Below, piece by piece: positions 43,983 to 52,995 of a stretch of 64,000 nt of DNA. The notes under the pieces are model-generated. The model saw only the letters and a list, made by a program, of their open reading frames with translations, was not told the DNA's origin and did not search any database. How positions within the stretch are numbered: position 1 is the stretch's first letter; the number at the start of each line of letters is the position of its first letter. Source of the DNA: CBDAQD01 sp965275905. Its GTDB lineage: Bacteria; Pseudomonadota; Alphaproteobacteria; Rhizobiales; JAJFHC01. Location of the stretch: contig CBDHYJ010000080.1 in NCBI GenBank assembly GCA_965275905.1, positions 1 through 64,000 on the forward strand. Reading direction: 5' to 3'. The position numbers and the translations under genes were made by a program.

Positions 43983-44891
43983 GTGCTATGGGGTTTGAAG
44001 AATCTGTTCCAACGGCGTGATCCGCCGCCGCGTCCTGACAGGCTCCCATTGCTGCATGTCCCGGACGTGCAAGGGAAGACATTTGTTTTCATCTGCGGTC
44101 TGCACAGGAGCGGTACATCGCTCCTTCACAGGCTGCTGCGGGACCACCCTGCGATCAGTGGATTTGCCAATACCGGTGTGCCTGAAGACGAAGGTCAGCA
44201 TCTCCAGACGGTTCTACCCAGAGATCAGGATCTGGGAGGGGTCGGGCGTATTGCTTTCGCCGCGAACGGGCATCTCTCCGAAGTCCCGCTCGAAAAGGCT
44301 CTGCCGATCCGGAATGCACTCCTTGGCCAATGGTGCCGGCACCATGATCTGCGGAAACCGGTGCTGGTTGAAAAGTCGCCGCCAAATATCCTGCGCAGCC
44401 GTCTTCTTCAGAGCGCATTTCCGGGCGCCAGATTCCTTTTCATCGTAAGGCATCCCATCCCGGCAAGCTTGTCGACTCAGAAATGGAAATCGAAACTGTC
44501 GCTCGCGGAACTCCTCAGGCACTGGGACACCGCACATAAGATCATGCTGACCGATCTGCCGCACCTGGAACACTCGCTTGTTGTCCGATATGAGGATCTC
44601 GTTGCCGATCCCGGGGCAACGCTCGGACAAATCTGGCTGTGGCTGCAAATCGAGCAATACGAACCATTGGAAGCCGTGGCAGATCGCAATGCAGACCCCT
44701 TAAGAGAATGGGCTGACACGCTTTGCGAAGATGATGGCCATGCCGGATTTCCGGATAACAGCGCCGGTGCGCCCAGTTCGGTTTTCGGTTATTCGCTCTC
44801 GCCACCCTTTGTTCGTGCCCGCGATGCAGGAGGCTCCACTTTGAACGACCTGCAGGCAACGGCCAGAACGAAAGCTATTCCAGCTCAATAA
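43983..44891 (+). CDS. Sulfotransferase family protein
   Basis: 302 residues. FICGLHRSGTSLLHRLL (about residues 36-52) is the 5'-phosphosulfate-binding loop of PAPS-dependent sulfotransferases, and FLFIVRHPIPASLS (about 152-165) is the 3'-phosphate-binding motif; RYEDLVADPGATLGQIWLWL follows, as usual. Starts with GTG 43983. Its end overlaps the convergent pyruvate carboxylase gene by 17 bases. Acceptor unknown. This is a second, intact member besides the broken one at the start of the window; the two are not close copies. Confidence 0.8.
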   Translation: MLWGLKNLFQRRDPPPRPDRLPLLHVPDVQGKTFVFICGLHRSGTSLLHRLLRDHPAISGFANTGVPEDEGQHLQTVLPRDQDLGGVGRIAFAANGHLSEVPLEKALPIRNALLGQWCRHHDLRKPVLVEKSPPNILRSRLLQSAFPGARFLFIVRHPIPASLSTQKWKSKLSLAELLRHWDTAHKIMLTDLPHLEHSLVVRYEDLVADPGATLGQIWLWLQIEQYEPLEAVADRNADPLREWADTLCEDDGHAGFPDNSAGAPSSVFGYSLSPPFVRARDAGGSTLNDLQATARTKAIPAQ

Positions 44892-47800
44892 GGAGATCCT
44901 TGGCGTCGACCTGGGTCCCGTGAGGCGTGTGGATACGGGCGATTGTTCCATCCGTCTCCGCATGGATAGCGGTCTCCATCTTCATGGCTTCGATCGTGAG
45001 CAAAAGGTCCCCTGCCCTGATCGCCTGCCCGCCGGCAACCGCGACGGACGCCACCATCCCTGGCATCGGCGCGGCGACATGCTTGGGATTGCCGTCTTCG
45101 GCTTTCGGATGGGTCACGATACCAGCGGCGATTGCCCGGTTGGCCACCTTTGCGATCCGCGGCTGCCCGTTCAGTTCGAAGAAAACGCGCACATTGCCGT
45201 CATCATCGACTTCCCCGACGGCCAGCAGCGTGATGATCAGCGTCTTGCCTGGCTCGATGTCCACCGCAATCTCTTCACCGACATCCATCCCGTAGAAGAA
45301 GACCGGCGTGGCCAGCACGTCGACCGGACCGAATTCCTCCAGATGCGCGGCATAGTCCGTAAAGACCTTCGGATACATAAGGTAGGAGTTGAGTTCTTCG
45401 TCTGTCACGGGGCGACCGATCTGTTCGTCGATCCTGCCCCTCTCGGCGTCGAGGTCCGCCGGCGCAAGCCCGGCACCGGGCCGGTCTTTGAGCGGCTCGG
45501 CACCCTTGAGGACCTTGCGCTGAAGAGCCTCCGGGAACCCTCCCGGCGGCTGTCCAATGTCGCCGCGAAAGAATGCCACGACGGATTCCGGGAACGAGAC
45601 GTCCTTGTCCGGATCCTCGACATCATCCCGGCTCAGCCCGGCGCTCACCATGGACAAGGCCATGTCGCCGACGGTCTTGGACGACGGCGTGACCTTGATC
45701 ACGTCACCGAACATCTGGTTGACGTCCGCATAGGTCTTGGCCACCTCGTGCCAGCGCTCCTCCAGCCCGAGTGATCGGGCCTGTTCCTTCAGGTTGGTGA
45801 ACTGACCGCCCGGCATTTCGTGCAGGTAGACTTCCGAAGCGCCGAACCTGAGATCGCTCTCGAATGCAGCATACTGACGCCGCACCGCTTCCCAGTAATC
45901 CGAAAACGCCCGGATCTGCGCCGGATCCAGACCGGTATCGCGTTCGGTACGGGCAAGCGCTGCAACGATAGAACCGAGATTGGGCTGCGATGTAAGCCCT
46001 GAGAACGCATCCATTGCCGCGTCAACCGCATCAACCCCGGCGTCGACGGCTGCGAGGATGCTCGCAGCGGAGATCCCGCTGGTGTCGTGGGTATGAAAGT
46101 GAATCGGCAACCCGGTTTCTTCCTTGAGGACCGAGACCAGCTTCGCAGCCGCCGCAGGCTTAACGAGACCGGCCATGTCCTTGATGCACAGGATGTGTGT
46201 TCCGGCCTTCGCCAGTTCACGCGCCATGTCGGCATAATACTTGAGGTCGTACTTGGCACGGTCGGGATCGTCGATATCGCCGGTGTAGCAGATCGCGGCC
46301 TCTAGCAACATGTCCCGCTCAAGGACGGCGTCCATGGCCACCCGCATGTTGTCGACCCAGTTGAGACTGTCGAAAACGCGGAAGAGATCGATGCCGGATT
46401 TGGCCGCCTGATCGACAAACGCAACGACCACATTGTCCGGATAGGTCGTATACCCCACCCCGTTCGATCCACGGAACAGCATCTGAAACAGGATGTTCGG
46501 GATCGCCTCGCGCAGCACTTCGAGCCGGTGCCACGGACACTCCTTGAGGAACCGCATGGAAACGTCGAAGGTTGCCCCGCCCCAGCATTCCAGACTGTAA
46601 AGGCCGGAGAGGTTGCGCGCGTAGGCACCGGCGACCTGCGCCATATCGTAAGTCCGCATGCGCGTCGCGAGCAGCGACTGGTGGCCGTCGCGCATCGTGG
46701 TATCGGTGAGCAGTACCCGGTCCTGTTCGAGCATCCATGCGGCGAAACCGGCAGGTCCACGCGACTTGAGCAGGTCACGAGTCCCCTCCGCCGGGTTATC
46801 GGCAATCAGGTCAGGCACCCGGGGTTCCGGGCCGGGAGCCACAGTAGGCCTGCCCTCGACTTCGGGGTTCCCGTTCACGGTGACGTCGGCGATAAACCTG
46901 ATCAACTTCGTTGCCCGGTCGCGCCTCGCCGCAAGGTCGAAGAGTTCCGGCGTCTCGTCGATAAAGCGGGTCGTATAGGAGGCGGACTTGAAACTCGGAT
47001 GGTTGATCAGGTTCTCGACGAAGGCAAGGTTCGTCGCTACGCCGCGAATACGGAATTCCCTCAGCGCCCGGTCCATACGCGCGATGGCCTCCTCGGGCGT
47101 CGGCGCCCAGGCCGTAACTTTCTCCAGCATGCTGTCGTAGTAGCGCGTGATGACCGCGCCCGAATATGCCGTGCCGCCGTCAAGCCTGATGCCAAATCCG
47201 GTCGCGCCGCGATAGGCAGTGATGCGCCCGTAATCGGGCACGAAGTTTTCTTCAGGATCTTCCGTCGTGATCCGGCACTGAAGGGCGTGCCCCCGCAGCC
47301 GGATCTCGTCCTGCGCCGGCACACCGGTGCTGGCATCGCCGATCCTTGCGCCCTGGGCGATCAGGATCTGCGCCTTGACGATGTCGATGCCGGTCACCTC
47401 TTCAGTGACCGTATGCTCGACCTGGATGCGCGGGTTGACCTCGATGAAGTAGAACTTGCCCGTGTCGGCATCCATGAGGAACTCGGCCGTGCCCGCATTC
47501 ACGTAATCAGCGGCGCGGGCAAGACTGAGCGCGGACTGGCTGAGTTCTTCACGCTGCGCGTCATCGAGATAAGGCGCCGGCGCGCGCTCGACGACCTTCT
47601 GGTTTCGGCGCTGTACCGAACAGTCGCGCTCAAAGAGATGAACGAGTGTGCCGTGACTGTCGCCAAGCAGCTGGACTTCCACATGCCGCGCGCGGCGGAC
47701 AAGTTTCTCCAGATAGACCTCGCCGTTTCCGAAGGCGGCTTCGGCCTCCCGACGGCCGGAGAGAACTTCCGTATCCAGCGCCGCTTCGTCCTCGATCACC

Positions 47801-48327
47801 CGCATTCCGCGGCCGCCGCCGCCCCAACTCGCCTTGAGCATCACGGGATAGCCGACCGCACTGGCCAGCGCGCGAACCTCGTCCATATCCTCGGGCAACG
47901 GTCCGGTTGCCGGCATGACGGGAACGCCGGCCTGCTCGGCCAGGTTCCGCGCCGCCACTTTGTTGCCGAGCCGCCGCATGATATCCGCGGAGGGGCCGAT
48001 GAAGACGATGCCGGCATCGGCACAGGCTTCGGCAAATTCAGGGTTCTCGGACAGAAAGCCGTAGCCCGGATGAATGGCGTCGATCTCGGCTTCCTGCGCG
48101 ATGCGTATGACGTCCTCGATACTCAGGTAGGCCTTGACCGGACCGAGGCCTTCGCCGATCCGGTAACTTTCGTCTGCCTTGAACCGGTGCAGGGAGAGCT
48201 TGTCTTCCTCGGCATAGATGGCGACTGTTCGCAGCCCGAGTTCATTGGCTGCACGCAGGACACGAATGGCGATCTCGCCGCGGTTGGCGACAAGCAATTT
48301 GCGGATCGGTTTCAAGACGCTCTCCAT
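44875..48327 (-). CDS. pyc: Pyruvate carboxylase
   Basis: 1150 residues, the normal single-chain length. It makes oxaloacetate from pyruvate, bicarbonate and ATP. The N-terminal biotin carboxylase has KLLVANRGEIAIRVLRAA, KASWGGGGRGMRV and FIEVNPRIQVEHTVTEEVTG; the carboxyltransferase begins with LLTDTTMRDGHQSLLATRMRT and has the metal-site HFHTHDTSG; the C-terminal biotinyl domain has EAMKMET with the biotinylated Lys at 1116. ATG 48327 (MESVLKPIRK) is used; the open frame extends to 48432 but with non-homologous residues. Anaplerotic, and useful together with the triose uptake operon upstream. Confidence 0.96.
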   Translation of the reverse strand: MESVLKPIRKLLVANRGEIAIRVLRAANELGLRTVAIYAEEDKLSLHRFKADESYRIGEGLGPVKAYLSIEDVIRIAQEAEIDAIHPGYGFLSENPEFAEACADAGIVFIGPSADIMRRLGNKVAARNLAEQAGVPVMPATGPLPEDMDEVRALASAVGYPVMLKASWGGGGRGMRVIEDEAALDTEVLSGRREAEAAFGNGEVYLEKLVRRARHVEVQLLGDSHGTLVHLFERDCSVQRRNQKVVERAPAPYLDDAQREELSQSALSLARAADYVNAGTAEFLMDADTGKFYFIEVNPRIQVEHTVTEEVTGIDIVKAQILIAQGARIGDASTGVPAQDEIRLRGHALQCRITTEDPEENFVPDYGRITAYRGATGFGIRLDGGTAYSGAVITRYYDSMLEKVTAWAPTPEEAIARMDRALREFRIRGVATNLAFVENLINHPSFKSASYTTRFIDETPELFDLAARRDRATKLIRFIADVTVNGNPEVEGRPTVAPGPEPRVPDLIADNPAEGTRDLLKSRGPAGFAAWMLEQDRVLLTDTTMRDGHQSLLATRMRTYDMAQVAGAYARNLSGLYSLECWGGATFDVSMRFLKECPWHRLEVLREAIPNILFQMLFRGSNGVGYTTYPDNVVVAFVDQAAKSGIDLFRVFDSLNWVDNMRVAMDAVLERDMLLEAAICYTGDIDDPDRAKYDLKYYADMARELAKAGTHILCIKDMAGLVKPAAAAKLVSVLKEETGLPIHFHTHDTSGISAASILAAVDAGVDAVDAAMDAFSGLTSQPNLGSIVAALARTERDTGLDPAQIRAFSDYWEAVRRQYAAFESDLRFGASEVYLHEMPGGQFTNLKEQARSLGLEERWHEVAKTYADVNQMFGDVIKVTPSSKTVGDMALSMVSAGLSRDDVEDPDKDVSFPESVVAFFRGDIGQPPGGFPEALQRKVLKGAEPLKDRPGAGLAPADLDAERGRIDEQIGRPVTDEELNSYLMYPKVFTDYAAHLEEFGPVDVLATPVFFYGMDVGEEIAVDIEPGKTLIITLLAVGEVDDDGNVRVFFELNGQPRIAKVANRAIAAGIVTHPKAEDGNPKHVAAPMPGMVASVAVAGGQAIRAGDLLLTIEAMKMETAIHAETDGTIARIHTPHGTQVDAKDLLIELE

Positions 48328-48589
48328 CGGATCTGGAGCTGACAACAGCCGTGCCGGGGTTTTTGTTCCCTGCCCGGTGGCTGTCCGGGGATTTGCCGTT
48401 CGTTTTAACGAACGCGGGGGCACCGTGTCCACCCATTCGATGCACGCGGAATCCGTTTGCCTGTCGTTTATCGGATCTTATGATGCCTGCTGCCGGAAGC
48501 AGAGATTTGATAGGGCGGCGCCCGAACCCGGAACGACATTAAGCCGCGTATTTTTGGATCGGCACATAGCCGCTGATATGGGATTCGCA

Positions 48590-49354
48590 ATGCAGCTGAA
48601 GGGCATGACGGCACTGGTGACCGGCGGCGAGAGCGGGATCGGGGCGGCAATCGTAGAACGGTTCATGGCCGAAGGGGCACGTGTCGTGTCGGCGGACGTC
48701 TCGGTCGACGCTGAAGCGATCGTCGAGGCCGGCGAACGGCATTTCCGTGCCCATGTCGATGTCACCGCTGAAAGTTCCGTCGACCGCCTGTTCGCCGCGG
48801 TCGGCAAGTCGGTAGGCCCGATCGGTTGCCTGATCAATTGCGCTGGCGTCGGTCACGACGTGCCCTTTCTGGAGACGTCGACCGAGCTTTTCGACACTGT
48901 TCAGGCGATCAATCTCCGCGGTCCGTTCCTCATGTCAAAGGCAGCCGTCCCCGCAATGCTGTCCAATGGCGGCGGCAGCGTCATCAACGTTGCGTCGGTT
49001 TCCGGGGTCACGGCCAACCGGGGCCGGACGGCTTACGGCGCCTCGAAGGCCGGGCTCATCATGATGAGCCGGGTCATGGCCGTCGAACTGGGACAGGCCG
49101 GCATCCGCGTCAACGTGATCGCACCGGGGCCGATCGAGACACCACTCGTCGAACGGATGCACGACGCCACGATCCGGAAACAGTGGCTGGGCAAGAATCC
49201 CATGCGCCGCTACGGGACGACGGCCGAGGTGGCAGGCGCCGCCGCTTTTCTGGCCGGACCCGACAGCGGATATATCAACGGTGAGGTGCTCGTTGTCGAC
49301 GGCGGCTTCGCAACCGGCCACATCCTGCCGGAAGAGCCGGAACAGCAGGCCTGA
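48590..49354 (+). CDS. SDR-family oxidoreductase
   Basis: 254 residues from ATG 48590 (ATG 48578 is also possible). NAD(P) site TGGESGIGAAIV, then NCAGVGHD, catalytic SVSGVTANRGRTAYGASKAG with Ser, Tyr and Lys, and VLVVDGGF near the end. A classical SDR; the substrate cannot be told. The C-terminal tail ends ILPEEPEQQA. It converges on argE with a 6-base gap and is divergent from pyc. Confidence 0.85.
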   Translation: MQLKGMTALVTGGESGIGAAIVERFMAEGARVVSADVSVDAEAIVEAGERHFRAHVDVTAESSVDRLFAAVGKSVGPIGCLINCAGVGHDVPFLETSTELFDTVQAINLRGPFLMSKAAVPAMLSNGGGSVINVASVSGVTANRGRTAYGASKAGLIMMSRVMAVELGQAGIRVNVIAPGPIETPLVERMHDATIRKQWLGKNPMRRYGTTAEVAGAAAFLAGPDSGYINGEVLVVDGGFATGHILPEEPEQQA

Positions 49355-49360
49355 CGGCCG

Positions 49361-50545
49361 TTACTGTCGAACGTCCAGATGATCGAGCAGGCGTTCGATG
49401 AAACACTCGCACTGGGCGACCTGTTCCAGCGAAATGTATTCGTCCGGCTTGTGAGCCTGCGCGATCGAGCCGGGACCGCAGACGACCGTCGGTATGCCCG
49501 CCTCGCTGCTGAACAGCCCGCCTTCGGTCCCGAAGGCGATCTTGATTTCCGCATTCTCGCCGGCGAGCGATTTGGCGAGCGTCACGATCTCGTGGGCCGG
49601 GTCCGTGTCGAGCCCCGGATAGCCCGACAGGTCCTCGAACGTGAAGCCTGAAGCCGGATCGACCGCCTGCATGCGGGGCTCCAGCACCTCCCTGGCGTAT
49701 GTCCTGATTTCTTCGACATAGAGCTCGGCATCTTCGGACGGCAGGTTCCGGATCTCGAATTCGAAGGAACAATCCGCAGGAACAGTGTTGAGAATGATAC
49801 CGCCTTCGATAAGACCGGTATGCAGCGTGCTGTAGGCCACGTCATACCCGTCATCCTGCTGGCCTGTCTCGCGTATGCGCTCGGCCATGCCGCGAATGAA
49901 GACGATCAGTTCCGCGGCGTATTCGATGGCATTGACGCCATACGGGACAAGGCTCGAATGACACTCCCGCCCGCGCACCCGCACGCGCATTGCGCGCTTG
50001 CCCTTGTGCGCCACGGCAACCTTCATCTCCGTCGGTTCCCCGACCACGCACAGCGCCGGCTTGACCTCAAGTCCGGATATCATCTCCACGAGGCGGCGTG
50101 CGCCGACACAGCCGATCTCTTCGTCATAGGAAAATGCCAGGTGGATCGGCATTTTCAGATTTTTGGCCGTCATTTCGGGAAGGAAGGCGAGCACGATTGC
50201 AACAAAGCTCTTCATGTCGGCCGTGCCACGCCCGTAGAGCCGGCCATCCCGCCGGTCGAGCGTAAAGGGATCGGAAGCCCAGTCCTGACCGTCGACGGGC
50301 ACCACATCCGTATGGCCCGATAACATGATACCCGGCGCATCCTGCGCACCGATTGTGGCGTAGAGATTGGCTTTCCTGCCGCTGTCATCATGGACCAGAC
50401 GGCTTTCAATGCCGTAGCCGGACAAATGATCGCGCACGAACCCGATAAGTTCGAGGTTTGAGTTCCTGCTGACCGTATCGAAGCCAACCAGCCTCTCGAT
50501 CATTTCGACGCTACGCGCCTGCGGTGCAATCCGGGAGTCATCCAT
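49361..50545 (-). CDS. argE: Acetylornithine deacetylase (M20 family)
   Basis: 394 residues. A di-zinc hydrolase making ornithine and acetate in arginine synthesis. Metal ligands are visible in LSGHTDVVPVDG, YGRGTADMKSF (Asp), SYDEEIGCVGARRLV (Glu-Glu) and GEPTEMKVAVAHKG, with the final ligand region near QAHKPDEYI; the FGTEGGLF segment is typical of the alphaproteobacterial ArgE type. ATG 50545 is chosen; an in-frame ATG at 50572 adds 9 residues. Other M20 N-deacylases are alternatives, but motifs fit ArgE best. Confidence 0.85.
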   Translation of the reverse strand: MDDSRIAPQARSVEMIERLVGFDTVSRNSNLELIGFVRDHLSGYGIESRLVHDDSGRKANLYATIGAQDAPGIMLSGHTDVVPVDGQDWASDPFTLDRRDGRLYGRGTADMKSFVAIVLAFLPEMTAKNLKMPIHLAFSYDEEIGCVGARRLVEMISGLEVKPALCVVGEPTEMKVAVAHKGKRAMRVRVRGRECHSSLVPYGVNAIEYAAELIVFIRGMAERIRETGQQDDGYDVAYSTLHTGLIEGGIILNTVPADCSFEFEIRNLPSEDAELYVEEIRTYAREVLEPRMQAVDPASGFTFEDLSGYPGLDTDPAHEIVTLAKSLAGENAEIKIAFGTEGGLFSSEAGIPTVVCGPGSIAQAHKPDEYISLEQVAQCECFIERLLDHLDVRQ

Positions 50546-50764
50546 GATCTGTAGCGGTCCGCTCCATGCCACTGTTTCCGACGGAGTCCGCTCGAATTAG
50601 CAATGCCGGCGGCATTCAGCAACACGTGTGCCAGCCGTTCTCGGCGAATCGTCGGAAAAACTGCCGTTTTTCGCGATTTTCAGGCCGCAGATATTTGGCG
50701 GATTTTGGTCCGGACAACGTTTTTTGCCGGAATCCGCATACATTTGCCATTTGTCGGTTCCAGT

Positions 50765-50793
50765 TGATCCAATCCGGCTGAGACGCCGTAGAA
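50765..50793 (+). promoter_or_regulatory. ECF (RpoE/ChrR group) promoter
   Basis: TGATCC at 50765-50770, an 18-base spacer and TAGAA at 50789-50793 closely match the -35/-10 known for the RpoE-ChrR sigma factors (TGATCC, TAAGA-like). It lies 33 bases before the start of the sigma factor gene, which points to autoregulation. Confidence 0.75.
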
Positions 50794-50826
50794 CCTTTCA
50801 ACGATATCCGAGTTTGGGGAGTTGTA

Positions 50827-51420
50827 GTGGCAATAGCGCTCACAAAGCCTGTAAATCGTCCATCGGGCGCGGTGCCCGACGATGAACTTGCCGGCCTCAT
50901 TGGCGAAATTGCAGAAAAGCGCAGCAAGGCGGCATTCGCCACCCTGTTTTCGCACTTTGCTCCGCGTATCAAGAGTTTCATGATGCGCAGGGGCGCCGAC
51001 CCGGAACTCGCCGAGGACCTGGCGCAGGATACGATGCTGGCGCTCTGGAACAAGGCAACGCTCTACGCGCCGGAACGGGGTTCGGTCAGTACGTGGGTAT
51101 TCACGATTGCCCGGAACCTGAGGATCGATCGGCTGAGACGGCAAGGTTCGTACCAGTTTGTCGATCTGGACGACTACGAAGAAGTCTGCGATGACCCGAT
51201 CAGCGACGAAGTCGTGATGGCGGATCAGGAGCGGACGCTGGTCCGGCAGGCCATGAAGGGTCTTCCGGACGAGCAAATGGACATAATCCGGATGGCGTAT
51301 CTGCAGGACCTGTCGCAGAGCGAAATCGCCAACCGGCTGAGCATACCGCTGGGAACGGTAAAATCGAGGATGCGTTTGGCGTACGCACGCCTGAGGCAAA
51401 GACTGGAGAGGACGGTTTGA
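50827..51420 (+). CDS. rpoE: ECF RNA polymerase sigma factor, RpoE/ECF11 type
   Basis: 197 residues. Region 2: LFSHFAPRIKSFMMRRGADPELAEDLAQDTMLALW and FTIARNLRIDRLRR (DNA melting and -10 contact). Region 4: LPDEQMDIIRMAYLQDLSQSEIANRLSIPLGTVKSRMRLAYARL. GTG 50827 is preceded by GGGGAG. The following gene encodes its ChrR anti-sigma factor, overlapping by 4 bases. This sigma-anti-sigma pair is known to respond to singlet oxygen and related oxidative damage. Confidence 0.92.
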   Translation: MAIALTKPVNRPSGAVPDDELAGLIGEIAEKRSKAAFATLFSHFAPRIKSFMMRRGADPELAEDLAQDTMLALWNKATLYAPERGSVSTWVFTIARNLRIDRLRRQGSYQFVDLDDYEEVCDDPISDEVVMADQERTLVRQAMKGLPDEQMDIIRMAYLQDLSQSEIANRLSIPLGTVKSRMRLAYARLRQRLERTV

Positions 51421-52088
51421 CTATCAATCACCATCTCGACGATGCGACATTACTGGCCTATGCGGCCGGTACTCTCGACGAGTCGACGTCGGTTGTCGTG
51501 TCCTCGCACATAGCCATGTGCTCCAAGTGCCGAGCTGCCCTTAGGCATGGCAACCAGCTCGGTGGCGCGCTCATTGAGGAAATCCAGCCCGAACCGATGG
51601 GCAACAACGCTCTGGGCAAGGTGATGGAGCGGATCGAGCAGACTGGCGATATCGCGGTTCTGGCGCACCACCGCAAGGTACGCCCAGTGGACGCCTCAAC
51701 GGACAACCTGCCATTGCCCCTGGCGCGCCGGCTCGGGATGCCGCTTTCCGAGATTACTTGGCGCCGGATGGCACCGGGCGTCCATTCGTACAGTCTGCCG
51801 CTGGCACCGTCTGCCAAAGGAAAGTTGTATCTGATGCGGATTGCCAAGGGCAGCAAGCTTCCGGAACACGGACATGGCGGCTCGGAAATGACGCTTATCC
51901 TTCGCGGCTCCTACACCGACGAGTTGGGTCATTTCGCTGCGGGCGATGTCGCGGACCTCGATACCGACATAGAGCATCAGCCGGTCGTGGACTCCGACGA
52001 AGACTGCATCTGCCTCGTCGCTATTGAGGCCCCGACGCGCTTCAAGGGCGTTCTCGCGAGACTGTTGCAGCCGATTGTCGGCATCTGA
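51417..52088 (+). CDS. chrR: ChrR-family zinc anti-sigma factor with cupin domain
   Basis: 223 residues from TTG 51417, overlapping the sigma gene stop (TTGA), with GGAGAGG just upstream. His 6, His 31, Cys 35 and Cys 38 (HIAMCSKC) occupy the same positions as the N-terminal zinc ligands of Rhodobacter ChrR. The C-terminal cupin keeps EHGHGGSEMTLILRG with His 151, His 153 and Glu 157, needed for the singlet-oxygen response. It holds the sigma factor inactive until the signal destroys it. Confidence 0.93.
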   Translation: MTINHHLDDATLLAYAAGTLDESTSVVVSSHIAMCSKCRAALRHGNQLGGALIEEIQPEPMGNNALGKVMERIEQTGDIAVLAHHRKVRPVDASTDNLPLPLARRLGMPLSEITWRRMAPGVHSYSLPLAPSAKGKLYLMRIAKGSKLPEHGHGGSEMTLILRGSYTDELGHFAAGDVADLDTDIEHQPVVDSDEDCICLVAIEAPTRFKGVLARLLQPIVGI

Positions 52089-52104
52089 ACTATCCAAGCC
52101 TACA

Positions 52105-52854
52105 ATGTGGCGCACCGTATGGATCACCGGGGCAAGCACCGGCATAGGACGCGAGCTTGCGTTGAAGCTTGCCGCGGCGGGAATGAACGTTGCGGCAACC
52201 GCACGGTCGAAGGATAAACTGGACGCATTGGCCGGCGAGGCCGATCGCGTCACGCCCCTTCCTGCGGACGTCACGGAACCAGCCGCTCTTGCCGCGCTGA
52301 CGCAACAGATTGCCGCAGACATCGGGCCGATCGACCTTGCGATCCTGAACGCCGGCACTTACGCCCCTCTCGACAGCAGCAAGGACTTTGACGCCGAGCT
52401 CTTTCGCAAGACGGTCGATGTCAACTACCTCGGCGTAACGAACGCAATTGCCGCGGTATTGCCCGGCATGCTCGAACGCGGCCGAGGGCATATTGCGATC
52501 GTGGCGTCGGTGGCCGGTTACCGGGGGTTGCCCAAAGCGGCGGCATACGGGCCCACCAAGGCCGCCCTGATCAATCTCGCCGAAACGCTGAAGCCCGAAC
52601 TGGAACCCCAGGGCATCAGGATCAGCATCGTCAATCCCGGATTCGTAAGGACGCCGATGACGGCGCAGAACGACTTCCCGATGCCGTTCCTCATGGAGCC
52701 GGGCGATGCCGCCGACAGGATCATCTCCGGCCTTGAGAACGGCCGGTACGAGATCGCGTTCCCGCGCCGGTTTGTTGCCATCCTCAAGACGCTGAGACTG
52801 CTCCCCAATGCGGCCTTTTTCTGGGTGGTCCGGAAGTTCATCCTTCGCAGCTGA
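52105..52854 (+). CDS. SDR-family oxidoreductase, probably in the RpoE-ChrR regulon
   Basis: 249 residues from ATG 52105, 16 bases after chrR. ITGASTGIGRELALKLAAAG is the nucleotide site; NAGTYAPL, the catalytic VASVAGYRGLPKAAAYGPTKAA, and IVNPGFVRTPMT follow. The tail LRLLPNAAFFWVVRKFILRS is hydrophobic and may touch the membrane. Short-chain dehydrogenases are regular members of singlet-oxygen operons, so a role in handling oxidised lipids or carbonyls is plausible but not shown. Confidence 0.82.
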   Translation: MWRTVWITGASTGIGRELALKLAAAGMNVAATARSKDKLDALAGEADRVTPLPADVTEPAALAALTQQIAADIGPIDLAILNAGTYAPLDSSKDFDAELFRKTVDVNYLGVTNAIAAVLPGMLERGRGHIAIVASVAGYRGLPKAAAYGPTKAALINLAETLKPELEPQGIRISIVNPGFVRTPMTAQNDFPMPFLMEPGDAADRIISGLENGRYEIAFPRRFVAILKTLRLLPNAAFFWVVRKFILRS

Positions 52855-52995
52855 CACCCGTTCGCTCCGGCATTCCGCGCCGGGCTGAATCTGACCGTTG
52901 GCGCAAAACACTGTCGCTCGCTGTCGAAACTGGAACTATGCTTGGCGCGCCGCAGCACCCCGTTGCGCGGGCAGAGTGTCTGGAAGGAATCGACA

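Noticed and set aside
46528..48342. Open frame of about 600 codons opposite pyruvate carboxylase
   Set aside because: It mirrors the carboxylase coding strand in a GC-rich gene, has no family pattern, and the sense protein is certain.
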